Shown here piece by piece: positions 10,399 through 21,962 of a stretch of 64,000 nucleotides of DNA (position 1 is the stretch's first letter; every line of letters begins with the position of its first letter). The position numbers and the translations under genes are program-made. Source of the DNA: Chamaecyparis obtusa. Its lineage: Eukaryota; Streptophyta; Pinopsida; Cupressales; Cupressaceae. The notes beneath the pieces were generated by a model. It ran no database searches. It was not told where the DNA came from and worked only from the letters and a program-made list of their open reading frames with translations. The stretch covers positions 648,001 through 712,000 of the forward strand of contig BSBK01009267.1 of the NCBI GenBank assembly GCA_027943335.1, read 5' to 3'.

Positions 10399-12847
10399 TT
10401 TTAGTAAACAGATTTGTCCTTTCTTGTTTCTTGTGGAAATAAATCTTAATGCCCAAATGATGAACAATATCTGGTTACAACAGTTGAAAAGCCATTTTCT
10501 GATTACCGAATTTTCTCTGAATTGGTAGGTACAGCTCCCTATGTGAATGGTATTCAAGGAATTATATTTTGTTCCTAAAACTAATGCATCGTATGCTCTT
10601 AACCCCAGAGAAGAAGAGGCAAACCAAATTAAGTCTAGCCAGAACTTAATTTAGGTAAGAAAAGCTTTCTATCTATGAACCAAGTTGCAGAACTCACAGA
10701 TACTATGAATCCATACACTCAATGTTTAACCAATCTACAACAATTTCTAGCAAAAATATAAATGAAATGATTAAAGAATTCTAATGAATCCTTCTTCGAA
10801 CACCCCAAAGCACATCCTAGTGTGGTTTATTCATATCCTCATGACAAAAGAAAGAAACATCTTTCCTTTTCTTCAATAATTCAGATTTAAAGAAAGAAAC
10901 ATAGAAGCAACAGCTTCTAACTAAATGGAACAGAAAATCATTGACATAAAACACTCTTCAATTGACTCTGCAACATCAAGTCTCTTACAACAACAATTTT
11001 GTCGATCCTTTTATTAACTTCTTTCAAAGAATTTATAGAGTTTACAATGTATCATGCTCATAGGGACTGATGACCTTTCAATTTTCATGAATACAAAGAG
11101 ATTGGGAACAAGAAAGTTTCAAAATACAATGAAGAGGAATCAATTTGACTCTATCCCTTCACCTTCCCTCACTAATATTAATCTCTTCCAATACATCATC
11201 TTGATCAATAAAAACTTCATCACCTTGAAAAATGGTGTGCCCGTGATCCCTGTTGAGAGGTTTGACATAACACTTCCACCGTATTTAATTATTTCTCTAT
11301 TCTGAATCCTTCCTGATTTGTCCTTTATATTAAGTTGATCCTCATAAAACATATTATAGAATAGCACTGATTATCCTTTAGACCTGTAGTGCTTTGCCCA
11401 TTTTCCGCATGTTAAAGTTAAGTGCAAGAGCGATTATAACTTAAAGCACATGTGTATAACTTTAGATAATCAAAGTTTCTCTTTTTTTTTTAATATTGGC
11501 TCAGATCATTGTATTATAAGTTTGCGGTTTAAAAAAATGGATTGGTCGCATGATCGCAAGACCAACAAAACTGCCTTGTGATCATGTGACAAGGCATAAT
11601 GCAAAGCGGGTAGGTGCGGAGGAAGTGCGGAAAAGGACAAGGAAGATTAGAAAGGTGCCCAGCTGGCATCCATGTACTCCAACATTAAGCATCACAAAAA
11701 TTTCAAATGCGGTTATGTGCCAAATTTCCATCCATCTGGCATTAACTATTTACCTTTTTGCATGATCGCATAGCAATATTTTAATCAATGCGATCATGCG
11801 ACCGCTCTTTTCTAACCCAACACAAGCAGCATAGTACTGCCACTCTCCATCACCTGCCATTTCCACCTCAGCATTCCCATGTCTTGGGAGCATCTCTCTC
11901 CACATATCAGTAGACATGGGCCCTTGTCAAGAATAACTTACACTGGCTAATTTGTAACATTTTAGGTACACCAGTTAGATATAAAATAAATATGTTGCAG
12001 TCATACTTTGCAAAAAGAGCCTTTCCTATTCCAGGTTCTCCATAGAGGATAACTTCTTTTGGAGGCTTTATACCAATGTCTTCATACAATTTAGAATGAG
12101 ACAAAGGAAGCTCCACTCCTTCTTTAATTTCTTGAATTTGAGCATCTAAACTTCCAATGTCTGCATATGACTCTAGTGGTGCTTTCTTGACCTTCATCAC
12201 TGATACCATGGAAATATACCTCATTTTGATAAAAACTTTAGATATAATTCAATCTATGTCTATCCAAGTTTCTGCTCTTGAAGGTTGATGTCAAATCAGT
12301 AGATATAATGCTATCACTTGCTTGATGTTGGGATCAACAGTGTATTCTTCCCGGGTAATCACCTTCTCATTCTACAATTATCTAGGAACACTTCTTAAGA
12401 CCCCTTTAGATTATAGATTTTTAATAGAAATCAATGTCTTCAGATGCAATTTCTTCTTCAACTGGATTGTACAGACTGCAATATGAAGTGGAATTCTGAA
12501 TAGTCTAATGTTGGCTCTGTCCCTACATTATTTATATGAGGGATTTTTTCTCTGATTTCTTCTTAATGTCTGGAGATCATGACTTTCAATCATCATTCTT
12601 CTTGAGAAAGAACATCAATAGGAGCACATTATCCTTGCCGGGTTAGGATCTATAACCTACCCATTATGACAAGACTTCCAAATAACCCACCCGGCTAGAA
12701 AAGATAAGACAATAATAGGGGAACCCTAACAAGGATAGCCTATCCAATGAAAGACTTAGACCTAGACTGAGACATGACCAGACCTAACTATGAGATCAAA
12801 ATCTTCCACTTTGATAGCATGGTTATGGGGTGAAAAGTGAGACAACA
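10399..12847 (-). repeat. Gypsy-B 5' LTR
   Basis: Direct repeat of 2,114-4,488. Being 5' on the - strand, it is followed by the primer-binding site. It contains the less damaged copy of the RPT2-like exon and the stem-loops at 11,543-11,592 and 11,761-11,800. Confidence 0.9.
12007..12209 (-). pseudogene. Captured RPT2-like proteasome ATPase exon in the Gypsy-B right LTR
   Basis: The same fragment as at 3,648-3,850 but with an open frame: [55 protein letters not shown], ending in a Walker A variant GEPGIGK (Thr to Ile). RPT2 orthologues read nearly the same over this stretch, which covers the linker and the start of the AAA domain. It stops at a GTATGA donor-like site, and the following bases are not RPT2 coding sequence. 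Only about 68 of some 440 residues are present, so no ATPase can be made. Confidence 0.88.
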
Positions 12848-12852
12848 CTGAT
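12848..12852. other. Target-site duplication of Gypsy-B, right copy
   Basis: ctgat, identical to 2,109-2,113. The Copia-A gag frame resumes directly after it. Confidence 0.85.
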
Positions 12853-13284
12853 CAAGATGACAATAATGAGAAAACCAAAAAAATTTCTAGAAGCAAACCT
12901 TGGAATCAGAATCAGAGGTTCAAGAACTTCAAAAAGAAAAGTTTGTTGTCAAAAGAAGACTCCAGTGAAGAATCAAGCAATTCTGAAGAAGAAGGAGAAG
13001 TATCATTCATGGCTGAAATTATCAATGTTCCTAATTTTGAAATTAGAAAATCAAAATCTTCATCTAATTCCGATGAAGATATTGATCTTGAAAAAGAACT
13101 TCTTTGTTCTTTGCAGGAACTTAAGAAGCAAAAGAAATTCATACTAGATTTTGAAAAGGAGAATAGCATACTGAAAACTTATTTAAAAACAACAAATCAA
13201 CTTATTGAAAATAAAAAACAATCTCTTGTTGAAAAAGATAGAAACTTGTTCTATTACAAAATCAGATTGAACAAGTTGGATTAA
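12853..13284 (+). pseudogene. Copia-A gag, C-terminal part
   Basis: Continuation of the gag interrupted at 2,113. It is a charged segment with a Ser/Glu-rich stretch (LSKEDSSEESSNSEEEGE) and a long Lys/Glu-rich, probably helical region around LEKELLCSLQELKKQKKFI, usual between the two zinc knuckles of this Copia type. It ends in a stop at 13,282-13,284. Confidence 0.75.
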
Positions 13285-13313
13285 AAGACAAAAGAAAAAC
13301 TTCAAATCAAAGA

Positions 13314-14640
13314 TTGAGTTATTTCAAAGGTTATTGTTTTAACTACAATCTTTTTGGTCATAAAGCATTCAACTATAAGATGGACAGACAAAAGTATGGT
13401 TTCAAGAACCTAATCAGATGTTTTAAATGTTTTCATTATGGACACTTTGCTAATCTATGTAAGCTTCATTTAAAATCTAAACAAGTATGGAAACCCATTG
13501 AAAAGTCTTTGATTATTGAAACAACTCTGTTTGCCCATAAACCAGCTACTTGGGTTTTGGACAGCGGCTACTCTCATCATATGACAGGCTGCAAAAACAA
13601 GTTTAAGGTTCTAGAAGATTTTGATGGTGGATTTGTTCGATTTGGAGATAACTCAGGTGATTTTATCACTGGTCGTGGTTCAATAGTTCTTAATATAGAT
13701 ACACCTATTCATGATGTTTATTATGTAGAAGGACTAAAACATAATCTTCTGAGTGTTAGTCAAATTTGTGACAGTGGCTATTCAATTTCCTTTAATGCTA
13801 AAGGATGTTCTATCAAAAGTAAGAACAAAGTTGTTGCTAATGGACTAAAAACAGGAGGAAATTTGTATAACCTAATTGATTATACTATAAAGGAGTCTTC
13901 ACTGATTAATACTTGTCTTGTAAGTCAAGTAGAAGAAAATTGGTTATGGCATAAGTGACTGGGTCACCAAAATTTTGATAATCTTGCTAGAATCAGCAAG
14001 AATAAAAAGGTTAGAGGTTTACCTCTAATTAGCAAACCTGATAAAATTTGTGAAGAATGTGTTGAAGGTAAGAAAACTAGAATGTCTTTCAAAACTAAGG
14101 AGTACTTGTCTAATAGGCCTCTAGAAATTGTTCATACTGATCTATGCAGTCCTACTAAAACTCCATCCTTAAATGGTGAAAGATATTTCATGTTATTTGT
14201 AGATGATTATTCAAGGATGGTCTGGGTAACCCTCTTGAAACATAAATATGAAGCTTTTTCATGCTTCAAAATATTCAAGAAAATGGTTGAAAGAGAAACT
14301 GATCTAAAGCTAAAGTGCTTACGATCTGACAGAGGTGGATAATTCACCTCTCAAGAATTCATAGAGTATTATGAAAAACATGGTATTAAGAGGCAGTTTT
14401 CAACTTCTCATACACCACATCAAAATGGTGTTGTTGAAAGGGAAAATAGGACAGTTAAGGAAATGGCTAGAACTATGTTGAATGAAGCAAAATTACCTAA
14501 TAAATTTTGGAAAGAAGTTATTAATATAGCTGTGTATATTCTTAACAGGGCTCAAATCAAAGTAAGAACAACATATACTCCTTATGAACTCTGGCATGGA
14601 AAAATAGCTAATGTTAAGAATTTTCAAATCAAAGTAAGAA
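13314..14640 (+). pseudogene. Copia-A second zinc knuckle, protease and integrase
   Basis: Order of domains: CFKCFHYGHFANLCK zinc knuckle (about 13,420-13,464), protease with TWVLDSGYSHHMTG (about 13,548-13,590; usual form DSGCSxHMTG), a GAG-pre-integrase region (ENWLWHK, stop, LGHQNFDNLARI), integrase zinc end CEECVEGKKT, and the core HTDLCSPTKTPSLNGERYFM, FVDDYSRMVWV, LRSDRGG, HTPHQNGVVERENRT. Stops are at 13,956 (Arg position) and 14,340 (Glu position). A direct repeat of 26 bp (14,552-14,577 and 14,627-14,652) marks a local duplication where the integrase frame ends. Confidence 0.9.
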
Positions 14641-14699
14641 CAACATATACATCATAAGACTGATATTGATAATCAAGAACATTCTGATCATTCAGATCA

Positions 14700-16410
14700 A
14701 GAACATTGTTTAAAATCAAAAATTCATTTGAAGACTCCTCAAATCATAGCAAAAAGACATCCTGAATCTCAAGTCATTGGGTCTGTAGAGGGAGGAATTC
14801 TAACTAGAAGAAAAGCCAAACTTGATGAACATGCTCATATTGCAGAACATTTTTGTCTCTTATCAGATTTTGAACCAAAAACTATGACTGAAGCCTTGAC
14901 TGAACCTTGCTGGATGAATGCTATGAAAGATGAAATAAATCAAATTGAGAAAAATCAAACATGGGAACTTGTTCCTAGACCTGATAACAAGAATGTTATA
15001 GGTGGGAAATGGATTTTTGGAAATAAACTTAATGAAGATGGAAAAGTAGTAAGAAATAAAGCCATATTTGTGTGTAAAGGTTATGCTCAATAGAAAGGTA
15101 TTGATTTTGGTGAGACTTTTGCACCGGTTGCAAGGTTAGAATCCATTAGAATCTCTCTTGCATATGCTAGTTTCAAAAAATTCATTGTTTATTAAACGGA
15201 TGTTAAAACTACTTTTTTAAATGGTTATCTTGATGAGGAAGTCAATATGGAACAGCCAGAGAGGTTTGAGTCATCTGATAAACCTGATTATGTATATCAT
15301 CTTAAAAAGGTATTATATGGCTTAAAACAAGCTCCTCGAGCTTGGTATTCCAGACTTGATAAGCATCTTACAGCAAATGGTTTTACACAAGGAAGTGCAG
15401 ACAACACTTTAATTATTAAAAATGTTAATGTAGATATCTTAGCTGTGGAAGTCTATGTAGATGATATTATTTTTCGGTCAACTAATGATGCATTGTCAAA
15501 GCATTTCTCTAATATCATGGAATCTGAATTTGAGATGTCTCTTTTGGGTGAACTGACATTTTTCCTTGGTCTACAAGTAACATAGCTTGAGCATGGTTTA
15601 TTCTTATCTCAATTAAAATATGCCAAAGAAATATTAAAAAAATTTAATATGACAGATTGTAGACCTGTTAGCACACCTATGGAAACAGGGTGAAAACTCA
15701 TTAAAGATGATGATTCACCTCTAGTAGATCAAAATTATTATAGATCTATGATGGGTAATTTATTGTATCTAACTACATCTAGACCAGATCTGATGCAATC
15801 AGTTTGTCTTGTGTCTTGATTTCAGTCTGCTCGAAAACAATCCCATCTTAATGCTGTTACATGGATTTTTAAGTACATTCAAGGTACTCTTGATTTTGGT
15901 TTATGGTATCCCCATACTGATGATTTCACTTTACTTGGTTATACTAATTCAGATTGGGGTGGCTCAGATGACAAAAAGAGCACTAGTGGTGCTACATTTT
16001 TCTTAGGTCCTCATTTGGTTGCCTGGCATAGTGATCAGAAACAGGACTATGTCACTTTATCTACTTGTGAGTTTGAGTATGTTGCTACTACTACTTGTTG
16101 TACTTAGTTAATTTCGATGACATATCAGTTATCTGATCTTGGTATTCAGATTCCTAAACCTATTTCTATCATGTGTGATAATATGAGTGCTATTTAGTTA
16201 AGTAAAAATCCTGTTATCCACTCACGCAACAAACATGTGGCAATTAAACTTCATTTTTTGGGTGATCATGTGCTTGCAAATGAGTTCCAGTTGATTTATG
16301 TTCCTACTCAAGCACATGTGGTAGATATGTTTACTAAAGCTCTTCCCCGAGCCTCTTTTGAACAACTCTGCACTCAGTTGGGTGTTGTTTCTTTTTCTCT
16401 ATTGCACTAA
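14700..16410 (+). pseudogene. Copia-A reverse transcriptase and RNase H
   Basis: The Copia RT begins around ALTEPCWMNAMKDEI (14,893) and shows TWELVPRPDNKNVIGGKWIF, ETFAPVARLESIRI, LYGLKQAPRAWYSRLDKHL and the catalytic YVDD box (about 15,454-15,465). The RNase H has SDWGGSDDKKSTSG (about 15,952), then NKHVAIKLHFLGDHVL and TKALPR near the C-terminus. In-frame stops are at 15,091, 15,193, 15,583, 15,691, 15,817, 16,105 and 16,195, mostly at conserved Gln or Arg positions. A purine tract tgcgggggag follows at 16,421. Confidence 0.92.
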
Positions 16411-16521
16411 GCTTTTCCCTTGCGGGGGAGTCTGTGAGAGGTGTTTGCTTCCTCTTCACAGTCATTTTTGGTCTTTGTTAGCAATGTTTCATTTTCCCTT
16501 GATGAAAATTAGGGGAGAATG

Positions 16522-16533
16522 GTATCAAATGTT
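16522..16533. other. Target-site duplication of LINE-C, left copy
   Basis: gtatcaaatgtt, repeated exactly at 28,761-28,772. It brackets LINE-C with Gypsy-D inside it. Confidence 0.8.
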
Positions 16534-16775
16534 TTTGATTGCAGGGAAAAATAGGTTTTGAATGGGGACCCGAAACCCCTTACAAGCTAAGTTAAAAGAT
16601 AAAACATTGAAGAACACTAAAATGTATCAAGACTAGAAATCAGTACGCAAAAGCCAAGATAAAACAACAACAAAAAACCTAGAAAAAACCAGCGACCAGA
16701 GAACAGCAGAAAACTAGGCACCCAGCACCAGAGACCAGGGCCCTAAAAAAACTCCTTGCAAACCTCATCAACTTC

Positions 16776-18671
16776 CTACTTCACTTCAGTTATCTTCTTC
16801 ATTGCAGCATTGAACTCTAAGAGTTCCTGGATCCTTTTGTGAATTTTCTTCCTTCTTGCTGATCTGGTACATTTTTTGGGCCCTTCATCTTCCAGGTTCT
16901 CAATAATATCCTTGAGTTTTTTACTAGGGTATCCAGTATCCAGCTCAGCCTTAATGGTCAGGAAACAATCCATAGCCAAACCCATAAATTTATTGTAGTC
17001 TTGCATGTGTTTTTTCATTATGTTCTCCATGGTTTCCATTCTAGCTTGTAACACCTACACATGTTTTTCTTCTTCATTAGTACCCTTATCCACCATAGTT
17101 TTAGGGCCAGCCTCCAGTAGAGTCTACATAGATTCCACCTTAGTAGCAATAGAATGGTGCATAAGGTTTAAGTTTTTAATCTCCTAGAAAACCCATTTGA
17201 TTAGTCAAAAGGAGTACATGGACGTAGCTTTGGCCATCTAGAGGACCCTGAAGGGAGGATCGATCTTATCATCCATATCTTCCCTCAATAATTGAATGTT
17301 TCTTTCCTGCATGTCCACCATTTTGAGGAAAGGGATAGTTCAAGAACAATCAGGGGCATTTTCAGTCTCCTTATCAAGTAAAGTCAACTTCTTGGCAGGG
17401 GGAGTCTTATCCATCTCCATCACATCCTTCTGAGAATCCTGGCCAACATCCATAACCACTTCAAGTTCCAGAGATATTGACACATCATGGTCTTCAGAGA
17501 TATCATACTCAACCAAAATAGGCACTTTCTAACCTCCCACATCCTCCTCCTTATTTTCCTCTTTATTCTTCCTGCTACCTGAAGTTTTGCCTTTGTCTAG
17601 AGAGCCAGTAACCTCATCATGCATGTTGTCATTCTCCTCTAAAGCCAAATTAAATACTAAGATGGAAGCGTAACTGTCCTCCTCAGTGGAATCATCCATA
17701 TTATTGTAGCCTTCCACACTATTAGCAGAGGTGTCCGTATCCATAGTAGTTTCCTTCCCCTTCTTAAGCTTTTTACTAGTCAAACTCTTATCTTTCACCT
17801 TCTCATCCCTAATTCTCTTTTTACCCAAACCAGATTTAGATGGGGAAATGACAGGGCTAACACTAACCATCTTTTTTATGTGTTCTACAATTAAGAGAAT
17901 CAACCCCTCATGAAGAATTGGTTTTTCCTTTTTCTTCCTATGCTGAGAAATACTTAAACGGAGAGATTGCAAAATGTAGAAAGGCAGGGACACCCTAATT
18001 TTATGCTAAAAATGACAAAGAAAAACAAAGTGGTAGGAATGGGCTCTTTTAAACCTATCGTCCAGGGTCACATACTCCATGACCGCCATCATAATAGTGG
18101 CCCAAATTTCTTTGAATGAATCCACATCATAGCATCCTCCAGACTCTTTAACCAGGCTTTTTTTCTCCTCACTCTTGGGAAAGCGCCGAATGGCCTTTTG
18201 TGACATCTTACTATGCTGGAAGAATTTGATGCCCTTCATACTGAGCCCAGAGATCTCAGCAATGAAATCCTCCGTAATGTTCACAGTGATACCCTCTATA
18301 GTAACAACCCCATCTTTTTAAGAGTCAACAAAAAGTTTGGTAGCACTATCTTTCGCGCCATGTAGTCTTTCCATGTAGGTAGTAAGACCCCCTTTCTCAA
18401 GAATATTCCAAGCTTCCGGCATTTTTCTCCATTTAACATAGTCCTTCATCTCTTTACAGTTAAGACCACCTCCCATGGTATCATGGCTCTCAGACATAGT
18501 AAGAGTCCCAGAGAAAAACCAACTATTATGAAAACTGATAGCTTTGGAAATAATGAGGGTTAACTCATGCCTGCATTTAAAGTTCTTGGGAAAGACACCA
18601 CTTTCCATCCTCCTTTTCCTTTGATTTTTTGAAGTGTGTCTAATCATCATAGCTGTACAAGATACACCCAA
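16776..18671 (-). pseudogene. LINE-C ORF3: long frame of unknown function downstream of RNase H
   Basis: A single reading frame of about 630 codons on the - strand, broken by roughly nine in-frame stops but no frameshift. It overlaps the end of the RNase H frame by 25 bases in another frame. Order: MGVSCTAMMIRHTSKNQRKR; a segment with WNILEKGGLTTYMERLHG and VTIEGITVNITEDFIAEISG and later IMMAVMEYVTLDDRF; a basic patch KKRIRDEK / KKLKKGK like a nuclear signal; an acidic stretch (DDSTEEDSY); and a charged, probably coiled-coil end (METMENIMKKHMQDYNKFMG, KKIHKRIQELLEF). I recall similar sequences among uncharacterised conifer proteins, but cannot check. It moved together with the LINE, being inside the duplication. 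Confidence 0.6.
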
Positions 18672-19135
18672 TCAACCTGCTTGCTTCGAGATTTGTCGAA
18701 GGCCAACTTGGCCTTGATATCAAGGGTTAGATTTTTATAATTGTGCCAAATCATGATTTCCCTTGCTTTAACTACAAAATTGGCCAACTCATCTGATATA
18801 CCATTCATTTCCCTATAGGCATGAGAAATAATGACTTGATTAAAGGAGTTAATTATGATCCTATCTTCCTTGATGATCTCCTTAACTGCCCATGATGTCT
18901 TAGTCTTGTCACTAATACATTTTAAAATGTTGAGTGAGTCACCCTCTATCCACACCTTTTGGGCCATGTGTTTCTTGACAAGTTTAAGTGTTTGAAGAAG
19001 GGCCATAGCCTCGGCCATGTGGTTGTTTTGCACCCTAAGAGGTAAAGCCACCATCGCTAGGAAGTTGGCCATGTCATCTCGGATAACGCCCCCATAGCCA
19101 ATTGGACTTGGGTTGCCCTTAGCAGCACCATCAAA
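18647..19135 (-). pseudogene. LINE-C RNase H domain
   Basis: Plant LINEs often carry a C-terminal RNase H. The - strand reads INFDGAAKGNP-like residues near 19,135, then AEAMALLQTLKLVKKHMAQK, VWIEGDSLNILKCIS and ISHAYREMNGISDELANFVV, which match the order E, D, H/N-A-D-LA of RVT_3 RNase H. Frame breaks occur upstream. It ends at 18,647, where it overlaps ORF3. Confidence 0.75.
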
Positions 19136-19168
19136 ATTAATTTTTATCCACCCAGGTGGAGGAGAAAG

Positions 19169-19900
19169 CTAGATAGCATTCTCCCTAGGATTAGGTTTAT
19201 GATTAATAGTCCTCCCACCCAAATCACCAGCATTGAGATCCAACAATCTACCAGATGACATCTTGAAATTTTGCTTTAAGCTTCTCTTTATCTTTTCAGC
19301 AATCACTTTTGGAGGAAGATCAATGTTCTTGAAGACTCTGTCATTGCATTCCCTCCATAACCGCCATATAACATGAGATGGGATAATATTCCACAAGTGT
19401 CAATCAACAGGGGAGAAATCTTTTCTCCATTGATTACAAAAGTTTTCCATGTTATTGGGGAAGAACCATTTAATCTCCCAGCATTGAAGTAATTCATTCT
19501 AGACTTCCCAAGCATATCTACAGTCTATGACCAGATGAAAAACCATTTCTTTAGCATTTTTACATAAGAAGCATCTATTGCTCAGTATCATACCCCTTTT
19601 TTGGAGATTGTCAATTGTGGGGATTTTATTCTACAAAACCAGCCATAAAAAAATATTAATTTTGGGGATTAAAGACTTATCCCATACTTGAGCCCAGAAG
19701 GGGATGGGGTTTGGTTGCTTAAGTAATAGCTCAGAATAGGAAGCCACCATAAAGATTCTAGAAGGAAGAACTCCCCTAAGGAGCTTGTCTTCTCTAGAAC
19801 CCTTAACCTTCCAGATCACAAGATCTAGCATAAGAGGTTTTAACGTTTCAGAAGAAAGGGACAGATCAATCCACAAACCATTCCTCTAGTAATCCCTGAC
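19169..19900 (-). pseudogene. LINE-C RT-associated zinc-binding region
   Basis: Between RT and RNase H the - strand shows PKINIFLWLVL, then RCFLCKNAKEMVFHLVIDCR and YAWEVWNELL, the Cys/His arrangement of the zf-RVT domain that follows plant LINE RTs. WRLWRECNDRVFKNIDLPP follows. Several frames are needed to read it, so it is a decayed segment. Confidence 0.7.
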
Positions 19901-20549
19901 CAAGACTCCATATCTCTAAACACACTGATTGATGAAGGGTTGAAAAGTAGCAACATAATTAAGAGGGTAATCTTTGATCCAATAGTCTTCCCAAAAGAGA
20001 ATTTTCCTGCCATTTCCTCAAAACCATCTAGCCGCTTTAAAAGCCGCATTGTTAGCATTTTGTATACTATTCCAGATAAATGATCCTTGCATTTTCAGAT
20101 CAGTCTTCCAGAATTCCTAAATATGAGAAAAAGAGAAGAGGTATTTTTTATGAATGATGTCATTCCATTCTCTTTTAACACCAAAAATTCATCAAATCTG
20201 TTTAGCAAGCAGGGCTAAGTTGGTGGCTCTAATTGGGCGGATCCCTAGCCCCCCCCACTTTTTAGGAGTGAAAACCTTGTCCCAAGCAACTAAAGCTTTT
20301 TTTTTTTTTTCCTCCACTCTTGACCATAGAAAATTTCTCTAAATTTTTTCAATAATATATGCATATTTTCTAGGGATCTTAAAGAGACTAAGAGCATAAA
20401 TAGGAAGACTTTGCAGTTATGATTTAAGGAGCTGGAGCTTACCAGCTTGACTCAAAGTGGCTCCTTTCCATCCAACCAACTCCCTATTGAATCTATCAAC
20501 AATGCCACCCCAGAAAGACTTCGAAGGTTTAAGACTAAGAGGGAGGCCC

Positions 20550-21961
20550 AGATAAGTAGCAGGAAGAGACTTAATTTTGCAGCCTATAATTTTGGTTATT
20601 ATATGTTGCCTTTCCTCAAGAGTATTAATGAAGTATAAGGAACTCTTATCCCAATTGATAATTTGACCCGATCCAAGGGATTAAGTAGAGAGAGCCTGTT
20701 TGACAATCTTGGCTTCCTGAATAGAAGAAAAGCCCATAATGATTGTGTCATCCACGAACTATTCATGTGAGCATGGACTTGAAATCGAGGAAGGGGATAG
20801 GCCAACAAAAGACCCATTAGAAGCCATCTTCTAAAAAAGATGCCCCAAGCATTCAGCCAAAATGGAGAAGAGGACAGGAGAGAGAGGATCTCCTTGCCTT
20901 AACCCCCTAGAGGGTTTAAAAAACCTAGAAGGAGAGCCATTGATCAAAATGGTAGCAGAAGAATAACTGATAAGCTAAAAAACCAATTGAAGGAAGATAT
21001 CTCCAAATCCAAAGGATCTAAGAACTTTTATCAGCAAATCCCAATCCACCTGATCATAGGCCTTTGAAAGGTCCAATTTAAGGAGAAAGCCAGAATTAAG
21101 AGAAACCTTGGTAGAATGGATAACCTCATGAACCTTCAGGATCGAATCAACAATCTGTCTACCAGGCACAAAGCCACTTTGGTGTGGAGAGATAATCTGG
21201 GGAAGAATAGTCAATAGCCAAGAAGTGAGCACTTTTGAGAGAATTTTATACACTGAATTACAAAGGCTGATTGGTCTAAAAGCATCCATCGAATCAGCAC
21301 CAAGCTTCTTAGGGATCAGAGAAAGAAAGGTCGCATTAATCTCTTTAAGTAGGGATTTAGAGCCAAATAATTCTTTGATTGCATCACATATGTCCACTTC
21401 AAAAATATGATAGAATTTTTGGAAGAAAAACATAGGAAATCCGTCTGGGCCAGGGTATTTATCACCTTCAAAGGAGAAGACCACCACCTTGATTTCATCC
21501 TGAGAGGGAATAGAAAGAAGAACACAATTAGTAGCATCATTGATAATGTGAGGAATATTATCAAGAAGAGCTCTCTAATTCACCACGTCAAGATTCAGAT
21601 CTTTTGAAAGAAGGGAAGAGAAAAAATTGATCATAGCTTCAGAGATTTCTTTATCTTGAGTAAGTTCCCCTTCCTTCACTTTAAGTTTAGAAATTTTTTT
21701 GGTTTCTCTATGTTTAGAAGCAGATAAATGGAAGAAAGGAGTGTTCTTATCTCTTGCTTTGAGCCAAATAGACCTAGATCTCTGCCTCCAATAGTCTTCT
21801 TCCTTAGAAATAATATTATGGGTTTTAGCCAAGATACTTTCTTCCTTGTCCCTCAACTCCATAGTCAACCCCATCTGTTGAATATTTTCTTGGAGAATAT
21901 CAAGATCTTTTTTGAGCTGACTTTTAGTTTTAAAAATATCCCCAAAAATGGTTTTACTCCA
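20550..21961 (-). pseudogene. LINE-C reverse transcriptase
   Basis: L1-type RT. On the - strand: MGLTMELRDKEESILAKTHN spacer, YWRQRSRSIWLKARDKNTPF, PDGFPMFFFQKF, the fingers FRPISLCNSVYKILSKVL, PHQSGFVPGRQIVDSIL, KLDLSKAYDQVDWDLL, and the catalytic FVDD box near 20,750. The Gln expected before FVDD is a TAG. Frame changes near 21,570 and 20,975 separate the parts. Confidence 0.88.
21957..21961. other. Target-site duplication of Gypsy-D, left copy
   Basis: ctcca, repeated at 28,659-28,663 outside the right LTR. Confidence 0.7.
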
Positions 21962-21962
21962 T

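Larger units (their letters stand above)
2114..12847 (-). mobile_element. Gypsy-B: Ty3/Gypsy retrotransposon with archaeal-type RNase H before the RT
   Basis: A near-complete but decayed element on the - strand. Reading 5' to 3' on that strand: LTR (12,847-10,399), primer-binding site (10,392-10,375), gag, zinc-binding-like linker, protease, an additional RNase H, reverse transcriptase, its RNase H, integrase with a C-terminal domain, and the second LTR (4,488-2,114). The 5-bp duplication ctgat flanks it. Many frames are interrupted by stops. The additional RNase H and the primer site suggest the Tat branch of plant Gypsy elements; that placement is inference. Confidence 0.93.

Noticed and set aside
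16418..16435. tgcgggggagtctgtgag as the true polypurine tract and 3' LTR start of Copia-A
   Set aside because: The sequence that follows does not match the left LTR; the matching LTR starts at 29,090 after another polypurine tract.
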